Origin: Mayamaea pseudoterrestris
Lineage: Eukaryota; Bacillariophyta; Bacillariophyceae; Sellaphorales; Sellaphoraceae
DNA: 64,000 bases
Direction: 5' to 3'
NCBI GenBank assembly: GCA_027923505.1
Contig: BROI01000022.1
Location: 558,001-622,000 of the forward strand
Below, one piece after another: positions 21,401-31,422 of this stretch. A program made the translations under genes and the position numbers. The notes under the pieces are model-generated. The model did no database searches, was not told the DNA's origin, and worked only from the letters and a program-made list of their open reading frames with translations. Each line of letters starts with the position of its first letter. Positions within the stretch are counted from its first letter, which is position 1.

Positions 21401-22633
21401 ATCTTTCGATAACATTTCGGCGATATGACTACTTCCGTCACCGCGCTCCTGAAACGCTCGCTCATCGCGATTTTTGCGCATATGATGGGCTCTCGTCTGT
21501 CGGTAATCCTCTTCTCGTTGATGCTGAGCAACATGTTCCTCATCAATGTGAACTGAAAACGACGGTGCCTGATGCTGACTGCGCATCGACACGTCGAACG
21601 GATTGTCATAAACCGACCGTGAAAGACCACCCCGTTCGTTCCATCGTTCCGCGGCAAGAGTATTTTCTTTGCGCAAATCCTTTTCGCGCTCCAGTACCCG
21701 ATCCGTACGACCCGTCGAAAAACTGTCGTCAAACATGTTGCGACTGTTGCTTGTATGTTCGTCCGTGTAGATTGCAAAGCCACCTGCCGCCGTGAACACA
21801 TTTTCGTCATAGCCGCGTTGGTGCGATCGACTCGTGTCTCGATACGTAGCTGTCGATGATTCGAATCGACTGTGAGAAGACGACGCATAGGCAGACATTT
21901 GGGAGCGATCGTTGCGACGCGTCGCCTCGCGCGACAATCCACCCAGAGCTCCGCGCTGCGTCTCTTGCGCATACTCCTCCAGCTCCACGAGCTCCGCGTC
22001 TTGCTGATTCGCCAAGTGCTTGACGAACCGTCTCTGAAACTGCAAGTAGCGCTGCTGCAGCACTTGCAGTGGATGCGCCTTGTACTTTTCCAAACCCATG
22101 GTCAATATTTCGTTCGCCTTTTTGAAATCGCCATCCTTTTCCGCTTTGAAAGCCCACGCCGCCCAAAAGGCCGCCGTCCGCAATCCAATATGTTGTTGAT
22201 ACATGAAGCGAAAGATTTCCTGCTCGCGGCTCGACATGACCGCATACAGGCAGCAGACGCGAATGTAGCGCGGGTCGTCGCAGTATTTTTCGTGTTTCAT
22301 CATGGTGCGAAAGCACCGCTCCATCAGGAGAAACTGTCCATTCTTGTCGGCGGGAAATGATTCCTGATAGAATTTCGTATATGATAGCCAATGTATCAAT
22401 GGATCATCGTCCTCCGATAGTGTTTGATTGGCAGATTGTCGCTCGTAGCGCTGGACAATGGACTCGTAGTGACGAATGGTGGCGTCCTTGTCCGAAGAAG
22501 CCGTTTGGAAGGATTGCTCCAAGACGACAACGTTGCGGCCACGCTCGAGGGGAGCAGCATTCTCCTTGCACTTTTCCCATAAAGGAGTGTCGCTGATTGT
22601 GATGGAGGATGACGACGGCAACGATGACGCCAT
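18434..22633 (-). CDS. MadBub (Bub1/BubR1-like) spindle-checkpoint kinase
   Basis: From the ATG at 22633 the protein is 1399 aa. Residues 23-25 are a KEN box directly before the Mad3/Bub1 TPR domain (about 36-210). A cassette follows: FAIYTDE (286-292), a second KEN (322-324) and FSVHIDEE (359-366), the ABBA-KEN-ABBA order known from BubR1/MadBub proteins that bind APC/C-Cdc20. Two more ABBA-like motifs, FQIFCE and FTIFEG, are encoded near 20430 and 20300. A three-unit tandem repeat is encoded at 19800-20150. The C-terminal kinase (from about 1067) has GRGAFG, AVKV (Lys 1113), HCDTKADN (Asp 1217) and DFG (Asp 1246), so it looks catalytically competent. The protein thus joins Mad3-type inhibitor motifs and a Bub1-type kinase, the ancestral arrangement. 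No clear Bub3-binding GLEBS motif was found by eye. An open frame extends upstream to 23092 but overlaps the divergent Kae1 gene. Confidence 0.9.
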   Translation of the reverse strand: MASSLPSSSSITISDTPLWEKCKENAAPLERGRNVVVLEQSFQTASSDKDATIRHYESIVQRYERQSANQTLSEDDDPLIHWLSYTKFYQESFPADKNGQFLLMERCFRTMMKHEKYCDDPRYIRVCCLYAVMSSREQEIFRFMYQQHIGLRTAAFWAAWAFKAEKDGDFKKANEILTMGLEKYKAHPLQVLQQRYLQFQRRFVKHLANQQDAELVELEEYAQETQRGALGGLSREATRRNDRSQMSAYASSSHSRFESSTATYRDTSRSHQRGYDENVFTAAGGFAIYTDEHTSNSRNMFDDSFSTGRTDRVLEREKDLRKENTLAAERWNERGGLSRSVYDNPFDVSMRSQHQAPSFSVHIDEEHVAQHQREEDYRQTRAHHMRKNRDERAFQERGDGSSHIAEMLSKDPLRYLKDPSLMVSDKSVAETVVASNANRSSSKAYALKMPLVSKSVGRQRPALIPVDPTKGFHPSLLVNSRGVEQCFEEARANARYYKLAPSSENFNLFHKPVFINDSFNANLESDVSMETATIHFTMPMLVHPPAAPLEPETQPGVAQSDSLVLQDTFDNDNAKSASMDGLRHVHGNSIGQRSHVVDARQVYLPSNGLPPRPHIQTIPYEDKSYESSFQSAGRSYESSFHSAASSTVDEAIAVGGPLRKEEQTLNAAAASKDISMMFSSPAPAPIAEASRYGERSIDDAMVNLENGNSFLRRDIKVGHSNEARGRKGIEFQIFCETAGDSIEGADVSAIASPTMRHEQTPAGIQAQTNASGMGFTIFEGVSQDSDERREAGAVGANEAATPTGLLDKILGDDSSDDQSSIASGDQLGTGRQLDLPIKQLPRRARGEETADISDLIGCLSSPTEIGDRLSELPLKQLRARGEETADISDLSGCLSSPTETTDRLSKLPFNQLPRRARGEETADISDLIGCLSSPTEIGNGYGRSLTTVEEEPSMFDRHLSTDVDNINMQALDGNICPDDTTALSKFGDLSGIAYADDDATMTVNLNLAMKGSISHSKHFESEIKSAVQRLKARGRGHFPVGASLTEVLASEGLIVTCPSEVIPRVFKTPKISNGTEITFGKKKAIIKCELGRGAFGIVVLLETGAAGNTIAVKVQQPTESLAVEYEIMSKITERLHSRESAAMAYFPRPLAYLAAASGAMMSMTAASSSGVSVVDLVNVYKTRLKCNVPGILALHYTSRMLHHLELLHWRAKILHCDTKADNWILSKSDLLSTGMPVDGAELTLVDFGRAVDLESLAKQADTGPMEVMLNGIESPTEMQCVAMRKGLPWSYDIDTVGVCATAHVLLFGKHMAIAQDVKKRWMPSEPFKHDDQQQLWIAIFGSLLNLDDVSKTAIGSHPNSVRRLRAQIETFLSIRQDQLMDALQKQAQVLPSSRQELYE
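19800..20150 (-). repeat. Three-unit 105-111 bp tandem repeat inside the MadBub gene
   Basis: Three in-frame units of about 37, 35 and 37 residues, with the core GEETADISDLIGCLSSPTE followed by a Leu-rich tail. On the DNA the marker GAAATATCAG (plus strand) begins at 19860, 19971 and 20076. Every unit keeps Ser-Ser-Pro, a possible CDK and polo-box docking site. The near identity of the units at DNA level suggests a recent expansion. Confidence 0.85.
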
Positions 22634-22812
22634 GGTGAAAAAGATGAAGGTGATGGCCAACATTGTGGCGCGAGCAACGGCTCGACTCAAAGGCATCTTT
22701 AAAACGTGCTTGAGAACCGGTCTGACGTATATTGCGCCGTATCGGTACTCACTCAAACATCGCGCTCCACCATGACGATCCGATTTCGCAGAATATACAT
22801 AATCTCCCAACC

Positions 22813-24033
22813 ATGTCATCATCAAACAATGCCTGCCCCGCCGATGCCGTGAATCATCTTCCTCTTCCAGATCCTCCACCCTACGAGATTCGCGACAAGA
22901 CAAACAACCGCACGATTGTCTTGGGTATTGAAGGCTCGGCCAACAAGATTGGCGTCGGCGTCTTGCAGTACGATCCGTTGCGGCGTGAATATCAAATACT
23001 GGCCAACCCTCGCAAAACATACATTGCTCCGACGGGACATGGGTTTCTGCCCAAGGAAACGGCCTGGCATCATCAGCAGCATGTCGTTGCATTGGTGCGA
23101 GCGGCCTTGGATGAAGCGTTTAAGTCGTCGGCTACTAGTGAAAGTGATGGACAGCAGCAGCAGCCGCAGCAGCAACAACAACACCAGCAAGACTACCAAC
23201 CCGACCAGTTGATATCCGCCATTTGCTTCACCAAAGGCCCCGGCATGGGTGCGCCGCTACAATCCTGCGCCGTCGCTGCCCGCACGTTGAGTCTCATATG
23301 GAAGGTTCCCTTGATTGCCGTCAATCACTGCGTCGGTCACATTGAAATGGGTCGCATGGTGTGTCAGTCGCGCAATCCAGTGGTTTTATATGTATCGGGC
23401 GGAAACACCCAAGTCATTGCCTACTCGAATCAGCGCTACCGCATATTTGGTGAAACGATTGACATTGCCATTGGCAACTGCTTGGATCGATTCGCCCGGT
23501 GCATTGGTCTTTCCAACGATCCGTCGCCGGGATACAATATAGAGCAGGAGGCAAAGAAGGAAGGCGCGCAGTTTTTGGAGCTGCCGTACGTTGTCAAGGG
23601 CATGGATGTTAGTTTCTCCGGCATTTTAACGTCGGTGGAAACCTTGGCCAAGACGAAACTAAAAAGTGGCACCATTTCCAAGGCTGACTTGTGCTACTCG
23701 CTGCAGGAAACATTGTTCGCCATGCTTGTGGAAATTACGGAACGAGCCATGGCGCATACTGGTCAGAACGAAGTGTTGATTGTTGGAGGCGTGGGCTGCA
23801 ACAAGCGCCTGCAGCAAATGATGGAGCTCATGGCCGAGGACCGCAACGGCAAGGTGTGCGCCATGGATCATCGCTACTGCATTGACAATGGCGCCATGAT
23901 TGCGCAGGCGGGGATACTGGCGTTGCAGTATGGCGACAAGACGGCATTGGAAGATGCAACATGCACGCAACGGTTTCGAACGGATCAAGTGAAGACGATT
24001 TGGCGAGCGCCCACCGACTGGAAGCATACATGA
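22813..24033 (+). CDS. Kae1/OSGEP, catalytic subunit of KEOPS (tRNA t6A synthesis)
   Basis: A 406-aa ASKHA-fold protein starting at the ATG at 22813. Landmarks: [16 protein letters not shown] (phosphate 1), [11 protein letters not shown], the metal-binding [10 protein letters not shown] with its Hxxx[15 protein letters not shown], and the late [15 protein letters not shown]. Kae1 transfers threonylcarbamoyl to A37 of ANN-decoding tRNAs within the KEOPS complex. The length of archaeal and eukaryotic family members is about 335 aa; the excess comes from an N-terminal tail and a Gln-rich insert at residues of about 110-135 (CAG/CAA run near 23151-23195). There is no plastid or mitochondrial leader, so this is the cytosolic/nuclear paralogue rather than Qri7. 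The start is 180 bp from the divergent MadBub start. Confidence 0.95.
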   Translation: MSSSNNACPADAVNHLPLPDPPPYEIRDKTNNRTIVLGIEGSANKIGVGVLQYDPLRREYQILANPRKTYIAPTGHGFLPKETAWHHQQHVVALVRAALDEAFKSSATSESDGQQQQPQQQQQHQQDYQPDQLISAICFTKGPGMGAPLQSCAVAARTLSLIWKVPLIAVNHCVGHIEMGRMVCQSRNPVVLYVSGGNTQVIAYSNQRYRIFGETIDIAIGNCLDRFARCIGLSNDPSPGYNIEQEAKKEGAQFLELPYVVKGMDVSFSGILTSVETLAKTKLKSGTISKADLCYSLQETLFAMLVEITERAMAHTGQNEVLIVGGVGCNKRLQQMMELMAEDRNGKVCAMDHRYCIDNGAMIAQAGILALQYGDKTALEDATCTQRFRTDQVKTIWRAPTDWKHT

Positions 24034-24149
24034 TGATGATGATGTAGATAAAGGCGAACAGAAACACATACTGTCAAGTTTTTCACTATGTAGCAAAAAT
24101 TATTGTCTATAAGTCTATAGTATACGCTGAATGTATAAAGTATGAAACA

Positions 24150-26261
24150 TTAGCGTGGGGAACGCCCTTCCTCCACCATTTCAATCTCAAAAGGTACCGG
24201 CGATGTTGCTGCGGCCGGCAAGTGCGACCTTGGCCCACTCGCCGTGTCATTTTCACTCCGACTGAACATTCGGATCATTCCTGATATGGGACGACCAGTC
24301 GGGCCAACGGGAATGCGGCCCTGCGACTCATGTGGCATGGGACCTGATTCCGGCTCAAACTCACTCGCCGAAGGAATATCGGTCCTACAAACTGGACAAG
24401 TGCGTGCTTGTCGTAACCATTCCTTGCAGCAAGACTTGTGAAACACATGGTCGCATGCAGTCTTAACAATGCAATCATCCTGTGCAAAGGCGTCCATGCA
24501 AATGCAACATTCTCGATCGCGAGGAAAGCGCGCCTGTAGTTCAGCCCAGCTCATAATAGGAAGCTGCTCAATAAAACCAGAAGGAGCACCACTCGTTGCG
24601 TAGACGGAGGGAAGTACCGCATGCGCCGCACCAGCTTCACCCGACGCTGGATGCGACGATGGATTGTAGCCGTTCCACGTCAACATGGCAGCTGCCACCA
24701 GCATGGGACAAACGTAACCAAAGATAATCGTCGCCCAGGCTGCCAGCGACAAGGTCACAAAGGCTCCACTCGCCCGAAACAGTTCCGGAGCAGTGCTGCG
24801 ACACGTTGCACCAAGGTCCATGTAAATCGTCATGACGCCCAGTCGCAACACTAGTGCCGCGTAAATCAAGTAGCAAACGTTGTACACAACAATGCGACAG
24901 GGAATGCGATTGCCCGACGACGCGTTCCAACCGAGGCAGTATCGCAAAATGTCACTCCGAAAGACATCCACAAAGAGTTGAATCGTGGCCAACCAAAAGT
25001 AGCCGCGCAGCGGCAAATCGCACGGCAAGTCCAATGAAAAGAAGAATATGATCACCCAGACGGCCCAGGAAACCAGAATGCAAAAGATGAGCAAGCTAAA
25101 AATGAGTGCCACAACGGCAATGACGACTTGGAAGCAGTGGTTGATGCGCATCCATCGTCGGCGGGCCTCGCGTTCCGATGATTGATTCAGTGGTAGTGGT
25201 TGTTGCTGCTGACTTCGGTCTGGTTGTTGAGAGTTATTGTTGTTCATGGATTCAAACATTGGAGCTGCTGCTGGTGATAAAGGCATTGGGACTGGTGGCG
25301 ACAAGGTATCTGCAGTCGCAAAATGCTGCAATGGCTGCCCCGCCGAGTCGTATAATGCCGGAGATATCCCAGCGTCTCTAAATGCAGTATCCTGGTGCAA
25401 ATTGTTGTGTAAGCCGCCTGTTAAAAATGGATCATCATTTGACGTATATAGCGCGGCTGCAGCGGATGAAGACAATTGTGTAGTCGCTGCTGCTGTTGAC
25501 GCCGGAATAGTAGTCGACGACGGCAATGCATATAAATTACTCGAATCACTACTGCCAGTCGAATCAGCTGCTGCGGCATCCTCGGTGGAAAAGCGCGGCC
25601 GCAAAATTCGACTGGTCGAGCTGCGAAACCGCACGACATCCGACTCGGACCGCGTGCGAGCGCGATTCAGCTCCAGCAATCCGTCGTCCTCCAAGATGGA
25701 CGCAAATACATCCGGCTGTTGCAATGCGTCCGTTGATTGCTGCAAAGTGACATTTGCATCGTTATTTCGCCGCCGCCGACCTTGGAGCCGTGGGCTGAGT
25801 GTATGGCTCCGCGTATTTGCATTCATTGACGAAACTTGCGGCGACTTGCTGCGCACCCATCGCTTGACGCGCCGCATGCCTCGATCCAGTGGCGACAAGG
25901 CTCGCCGCAGCTTGCTGTCATCCTCGTCCACTTGAGGTACTGACGACGACTCGTTGCAGCCCGTGATCGAGCTGTTGCTCGTCGATGAAATGGTCGGCGT
26001 CGATGGACCCGGAGCATGTCGCGATGATACGCTACTACCTTCCATATTATTGCTGCGCCGCTGTCGCAAGTGCTGCAGCTGGAACGAGTCGTCGCTGCTT
26101 CCGCCGCCGCTTGCGTTGATAATGGGAGCGACCGACTCGTGCATGTAAAGATCCGTCGTGGCAAATAATTCATTGTCGTGAGCATGATCGTCGTCGTCAA
26201 GTGGTGACTGCGATATATTCCATATTTGCTGGTCTCGCGAGGATTGCAGATTGTCCGACAT
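24150..26261 (-). CDS. Multi-pass membrane RING-H2 E3 ubiquitin ligase
   Basis: A 703-aa protein in a single exon. The first 370 residues are low-complexity (Ser, Gln, Asn, Ala runs) and probably disordered and cytosolic. About four to five hydrophobic segments follow (for example VVIAVVALIFSLLIFCILVSW and VTLSLAAWATIIFGYVCPMLVAAAML). A C-terminal RING-H2 finger is complete: CCICMDAF, CDHVFHKSCCKEWL and CPVCRTD, the C3H2C3 pattern. Such proteins act as membrane-anchored E3 ligases in the endomembrane system. The hydrophobic block contains a conserved-looking PLRGYFWL segment seen in plant RING membrane E3s, but the subfamily is not assigned. The substrate is unknown. Confidence 0.82.
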   Translation of the reverse strand: MSDNLQSSRDQQIWNISQSPLDDDDHAHDNELFATTDLYMHESVAPIINASGGGSSDDSFQLQHLRQRRSNNMEGSSVSSRHAPGPSTPTISSTSNSSITGCNESSSVPQVDEDDSKLRRALSPLDRGMRRVKRWVRSKSPQVSSMNANTRSHTLSPRLQGRRRRNNDANVTLQQSTDALQQPDVFASILEDDGLLELNRARTRSESDVVRFRSSTSRILRPRFSTEDAAAADSTGSSDSSNLYALPSSTTIPASTAAATTQLSSSAAAALYTSNDDPFLTGGLHNNLHQDTAFRDAGISPALYDSAGQPLQHFATADTLSPPVPMPLSPAAAPMFESMNNNNSQQPDRSQQQQPLPLNQSSEREARRRWMRINHCFQVVIAVVALIFSLLIFCILVSWAVWVIIFFFSLDLPCDLPLRGYFWLATIQLFVDVFRSDILRYCLGWNASSGNRIPCRIVVYNVCYLIYAALVLRLGVMTIYMDLGATCRSTAPELFRASGAFVTLSLAAWATIIFGYVCPMLVAAAMLTWNGYNPSSHPASGEAGAAHAVLPSVYATSGAPSGFIEQLPIMSWAELQARFPRDRECCICMDAFAQDDCIVKTACDHVFHKSCCKEWLRQARTCPVCRTDIPSASEFEPESGPMPHESQGRIPVGPTGRPISGMIRMFSRSENDTASGPRSHLPAAATSPVPFEIEMVEEGRSPR

Positions 26262-27099
26262 GGGCTGCCTTACGCAATACCTTTACCGTAGGATGGAATC
26301 GTGACGGAAACGTTGAGCAGGGCGCTTGGTGTCAGCGGTTTGACGAGCTGCGCGAGAGAACGCTCCCGTCTCGTCCCTTTCAAAAGCAAAGCGACTCTCT
26401 CTTTAAAAATCAAGGACAAATTAAAATCTTTTACAGTACTTGTACAGTTCAAATGGCTGGACAGAGGCGCACAATGAGGGATCTTGTGAAGGGCCTCGCT
26501 CGCCTTCTCCGCGAACGAATCTCGAATTATGCGGCTGCCTCGTGGGAGTCGCGTGGACATTCATAACCGTTGCGACTCTATAAATAACCGATACGACAAC
26601 GACCAATGTTTTCTTGCGCCAAGAAGTACACTCTGCTCTATAGTCGCATTGAACCGTCCTTGGCTTTCGCACAGCCTCTCGAGGGTGGCGTCGGAGGCAT
26701 TTTTGCGTTCGTTCCAAACACGGCTGTTACTTGACTGTAATTGATTGCTATACTTGAAAGAGTCTTTTTCATTTACTGACACGAAAAGCGAGTCAAGACA
26801 ATTGACGTTTGCAGGTAGGACATTGACGTTGACCGCTTGTGCGATAAGACGAGCTCGGAAGCATGCCGTATTTTGGACACTTGCGGCTGCTGGCATTTTT
26901 TTCTTGTCGTGCTGCCATCTTTACTTCGAGTCACTTACCTAATTTCATTAATTACCTTCTTGTTGATAGCAGTCGGCAAGACAATTAGTAAAGCAAGCAG
27001 GAGAGACTGTTATACTCGACGCGACAAACAGCAGCAGCTTCTCATTGCGACTATTGCCCTGCAGCAGCAGCTTTATCAGTTAATAACACATAAATTACC
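26262..27099. other. Intergenic, about 840 bp, divergent promoters
   Basis: Between the RING gene (minus) and the PP1 gene (plus). No gene is recognised; several short overlapping ORFs have no protein-like features. A CAGCAGCAGC run lies just before the PP1 start. Confidence 0.5.
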
Positions 27100-28278
27100 A
27101 TGACTCCAGCCGTTGCACCAAACGCTGCTGCCGCAACTACAACAGCTCCACCGGACGGTTGGATCGACACGATCATTGACTTGCTGCTGAGCGCCCGCAG
27201 CAAGAAACCCGGCACGCCGGTGGAGATACAGGCGCAGGATGTCACCCAGCTCTGCACGCTGGCCCGCGACGTGTTCATGTCGCAACCCATGCTGCTGGAG
27301 CTGGGAGCTCCCATTAAAATTTGTGGAGACGTGCATGGGCAGTTCACTGACTTGTTGCGGCTCTTTGAATATGGAGGCTTTCCGCCGGAGGTGAGTTTAT
27401 ATAATACAGCAGTGTTTATTGTATCGGTAGAGAATGGCCTGCATTCATTGTATTTTGGCTCACTCAATTACCATTTAATATATCTTGTTATTACAGGCCA
27501 ACTACGTCTTTTTGGGCGACTATGTCGACCGCGGCAAGCAGTCGTTGGAGGTGGTGTGTTTGCTCTTTGCCTACAAGATCAAGTATCCGGAAAACTTTTT
27601 CCTGCTGCGCGGCAACCACGAGTGCGCCGGCATTAACCGCATCTACGGCTTTTACGATGAGTGTCGTCGTCGATTCTCGGTCAAAATGTGGAAGCAGTTT
27701 TGCAATACCTTCAACTGCTTGCCGTGCTGCGCGGTGATTGATGACAAGATTCTGTGCATGCATGGGGGCTTGTCGCCAGAGTTGAGTCAAATGGAGCAGA
27801 TTGCAAACATTGCGCGGCCGTGTGACGTGCCGGACACTGGCTTGCTGTGCGATTTGCTGTGGGCAGATCCGGATCCTAGCATTACGGTACGTGTATTGTT
27901 GTGGTTTATGCATTGATGCCAACATCTTGTCGCTTACCGTATTCGTCGTTTCAATGACAAAAACAGGGATGGGGCGAGAACGACCGCGGCGTTTCGTTCA
28001 CATTTGGAGGCGATGTCGTTCGTCAGTTTCTTCGTCGGCATGATCTCGACCTTGTGGTGCGGGCGCATCAAGTCGTGGAAGATGGATACGAGTTTTTTGC
28101 TGGTCGTGAGTTGGTGACTGTGTTTTCGGCACCCAACTACTGCGGCGAGTTTGACAATGCGGGCGCCATGATGACTGTGGATGATACGCTCATGTGCTCG
28201 TTTCAGATTTTAAAGCCGGCGAGTGCGGCGCAGCAGCGTGGGTATGGAGCGAGACAAACGACTCCGGGACGAAAGTGA
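27100..28278 (+). CDS. Serine/threonine protein phosphatase PP1 catalytic subunit, three exons
   Basis: Exons 27100-27390, 27497-27886 and 27967-28278; introns of 106 and 80 bp with GT-AG ends, both in phase 0. The product is 330 aa. All metal and phosphate motifs are present: [45 protein letters not shown] and [13 protein letters not shown], with the PP1 C-terminal [13 protein letters not shown] and [10 protein letters not shown]1 rather than PP2A is shown by [14 protein letters not shown] and LKPA. PP1 reverses kinetochore, cell-cycle and many other phosphorylations, its specificity coming from RVxF-type partners. It lies 129 bp from the convergent PrsW-family gene. Confidence 0.96.
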
Positions 28279-28380
28279 TTGACATGTAGCGATGACGTGA
28301 ACGTTCGGGATATGGCTCACTGCAGACATTAAACATTTCTGAGATACTGTGTATGTTATGCGAATATTCTACTCGTCTAG

Positions 28381-28390
28381 CTACCGGTAG
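28381..28390. repeat. CTACCGGTAG palindrome, copy 3
   Basis: Third perfect copy, in the 129-bp gap between the 3' ends of the PP1 and PrsW-family genes, so it could be transcribed in both 3' UTRs. Confidence 0.8.
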
Positions 28391-28407
28391 TATTGCTTTG
28401 TCGAATA

Positions 28408-30890
28408 CTAAATGAGGCTCGACCGATCCACAGAGTCTCGTCGATCCATATCGGCAAGTCGTTGCCGCTGTCGTCCTCCCTCGCTCCAGATATAGTACAA
28501 TGCCAGGAATAAACTGAGCAAGGAAATAACAAACGATAGAGCCACAGCAATGATACTCGTATCATCCGATGCATAGTCGGATCCATCATCGTTGTTTGCA
28601 TATGTGCCATGGCGCCGCGCTAAAAAGTCGATCCAAAGGATGAAAAAGTCGTAGCCTCCATGAAAGATAACGGCGGGAAGAATGATGCGGCCAAGCTTCA
28701 TGTTTCGGACTCCTTCCAGTTCCCGTTTGCAGACACCAATGCTCTGAAGTGCTGCAGCAATGGGATGCACTGGGAACAAGCTTCGAGACACGAGGACTGT
28801 CAGCTGCATCTGAATCGATCCTTTACTGTAGATAAACAAGTAAACAAGATTCTCGCAGCATGCAAAACCAATCGCGACTGCCACCATGGCGAGCATAATG
28901 GCGCTGCCTCTAGCTTGCATCGACTGCCCTTGCTTGGCGTATGACGAGTCGCGCTCCGAGCGGTTGCCATCAGCGTTGGCCTCTTCGTCATCGACATTTT
29001 GATTGTCGTTCTCGCCAAGTACAATCTGTCTGGCTTCGGTCAGTTCACGACTCGACAAAAAATCTGGATGCTCAACCATTCGATAGCCAAAGTACTTGCA
29101 TAACTCTTCGATAAAGGCTGCAAGGAAAAAGGCCGTCACCATAATGTACAACGTATAAAAGGCCGGATGGTCATTCCCAAACGCTTGCACAAAGTCCTTG
29201 ATACCGGCGCCTGCCAGTCGGAACGTTTCGTCTGGCACGAAAAACGCTCCAAAGCCATTCACCGGTGAGCTGACGAAATGCGTTGCGCCTTCGTCCGGAC
29301 TGGCAGCTTGGCCCACGCCAGAAATCAACAATACCAGCGTCACAAAAACCTTGACAATGAGCGAGCACACTAGCTCCCAAAAGACTGCCAGCGATGTCGA
29401 CAAACAAAAGCCAGCCGCAAAGTACTTGATCAAGGCGTCGATACTGAGCTCGGAAGGCTTGCGTCGATTGACGAACCATACAATCAACGCCAACAAACCA
29501 ATGGATTGCGCCCAGGCCGCCAAGTAGACGCCAAAGTTGTAAATATTAAAGTGAATCACTTTGTTGCGTCGACCAACGACAAATCTCCAGTAGTATCTTC
29601 CACCAATACTCCATGCCAGCAACATTAAACTCAGCATGAGCAGCCCCTGCAGCAACCGCACCGACAGTCGCGACAGTGGCGGCATGGAGCAACATTTAAA
29701 CGAGCAGCACCAACTTCTAGAACGTGCTGCTCCATCACTATTTTGCTCCCACCGCTCGTCGTATATATTCGGATAGTAGTCCATGTACGCCTGCATGGTC
29801 ACGTAGTCGATGCGCCGGCACGCCGCTGGTAGCAATTCCGTTTCCAACTCGCGCGCCTCCTGCGCCAGGGCGCACGTTCCGCAGCATTGCGGCAACAATC
29901 CGCAACACGAAAAGCAAAGATGCTTCCACAAACAGCGGCACAAGTGGTTTTCGTCGTCATTGTTGTTGTTGCGATCGTAGTCATTATTCGTACTAGTATT
30001 CGTCGTGTCGTTGCGATAGCAACCAATGATGCAGCATGGATGCGCGCACGAAACATCCCATTCGGACTGTCCCAAGTAGTGGTTTCGATTCGTCACGTTT
30101 TCGTTTTCGTCATCCTCACTCGAACTCACCCGCGGTAAATGATGCTCCATGATTGCCAATACACTGGAACGAGGATGCTGCAACTTCTGATACTTTAGAT
30201 ACAGCAAGTCCTTTCGCACCGACATGGTTTTCATGCGCCACTTGAACGCTTGCTGCGCCGCGTAGAGCAGCAGCATGCCCAGCAACACCCAACACGATAC
30301 GAGTCGCAGGGTGGCGTCGCGCACGTGCGTGGCCACCAAGCCGGCCAGCAACACAATGCAGAGCGGCATGAGCAAATGCACGACGATGCGTTTGAATGGA
30401 CTGGGAGGTGTGGTTCCTGTGTGTGTCATATGTCATAGAAAGCAACGAGTGAGACTTATAACGTTTGTTACCAAGAGGCTCCTTCATTGTATCCTTTACT
30501 TTCGCAGCCACATTATTCTTAGTTTATTCATCACATTCATTTATATATTAACGCACCTTGCAGCAGGTAGCGGTCTCGATCATGCTGCAAAACACCGCAG
30601 CACGTTACTGCGCAGCAGTCGACTCGCTCCATGTCAACGTGGCGGTACATGTCGTGAATGGACGTGCTGAATCCGCGGTAATTGTCAATATTGCTGCTAC
30701 TGCGTAGATTGTCATGACATTCATTGTCAGTTTGACTCCTCAGACGACCTTCTCGTCGAGATAGACTGCTTCTCGTTTTCGGCTGCTGGTGGAGGTTCTC
30801 ATCATGATCATCCTGGAAGGAACGATAGTTGGTGGGAGACTGTCGCTCCGACGGCGGATCGCCTCGTTTCTGACTACGAAAGCTGTTCAT
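28408..30890 (-). CDS. PrsW-type intramembrane protease-like protein, two exons
   Basis: Exon 1 is 30890-30557, the intron 30556-30417 (140 bp) and exon 2 30416-28408, giving 780 aa. The junction joins DRDRYLLQ to GTTPPSPFKRIVVHLL, in phase 1. The cytosolic N terminus has a Cys-rich CCAVTCCGVLQ segment; more Cys clusters (CFSCCGLLPQCCGTC) lie between the second and third membrane helices. The C-terminal half carries the PrsW motifs: EELCK (about 548), GFACCEN (about 633), SRSLFPVHP and FHGGYDF (about 697). PrsW is a CPBP-related glutamic membrane protease that cuts anti-sigma factor in bacteria; eukaryotic relatives are poorly known. Protease activity is inferred from the conserved Glu/His residues only. 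Confidence 0.82.
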
Positions 30891-31422
30891 GTAAGGATTG
30901 GAGGCAATAGTTGTCTTGCTATGCTTTCAATGCATCATGGTAACAGTAGCGGCATGAAGATGTTGTGTGACGCGCAACTGGCGATGGAAGTCGGCGTTGG
31001 AACTGTCGGAAGCGGCACTGAAAAGTATTTTGTGTTTCGCTGCGACAAAAGATGACGTCATGGCCGCGTGGTGCGACCATGGCACGAAAGGTTTCGGCCG
31101 CTGCGTACATCAAGAGCTGATTAACAGTCACACAGAGTACCGATACTTATTCCCTGTTACAATTTGAGAGTGCATAGATACCCGCGACAGCCATGGTACG
31201 TACTGGTAGAGTTGACAATTTTCAGCGTCGCCACAGCTGCAACTTTTTCGCTCACGACTCGTCACGCTTCTTTCTTTCGGACATGCGCAGCAGTCTCGTC
31301 GTCCAAATGCGCAGCAGCAGCCAGATGCTTCTTCATCTGCGAGTACTACTGCCCTATCGTCACATCGAAATAACAATCATCAAAATAAAAGCAGCAAGAC
31401 TCTGTCATGGAAGCAATGGTTG
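30891..31422. other. Intergenic, 532 bp, divergent promoters
   Basis: Between the PrsW-family start and the UBX start on opposite strands. No gene is recognised. Confidence 0.5.

Noticed and set aside
22634-23092. N-terminal extension of the MadBub reading frame to 23092
   Set aside because: The extra 153 residues are Cys/Arg-rich without protein-like character and overlap the start of Kae1 on the other strand; the KEN box follows the ATG at 22633 directly.
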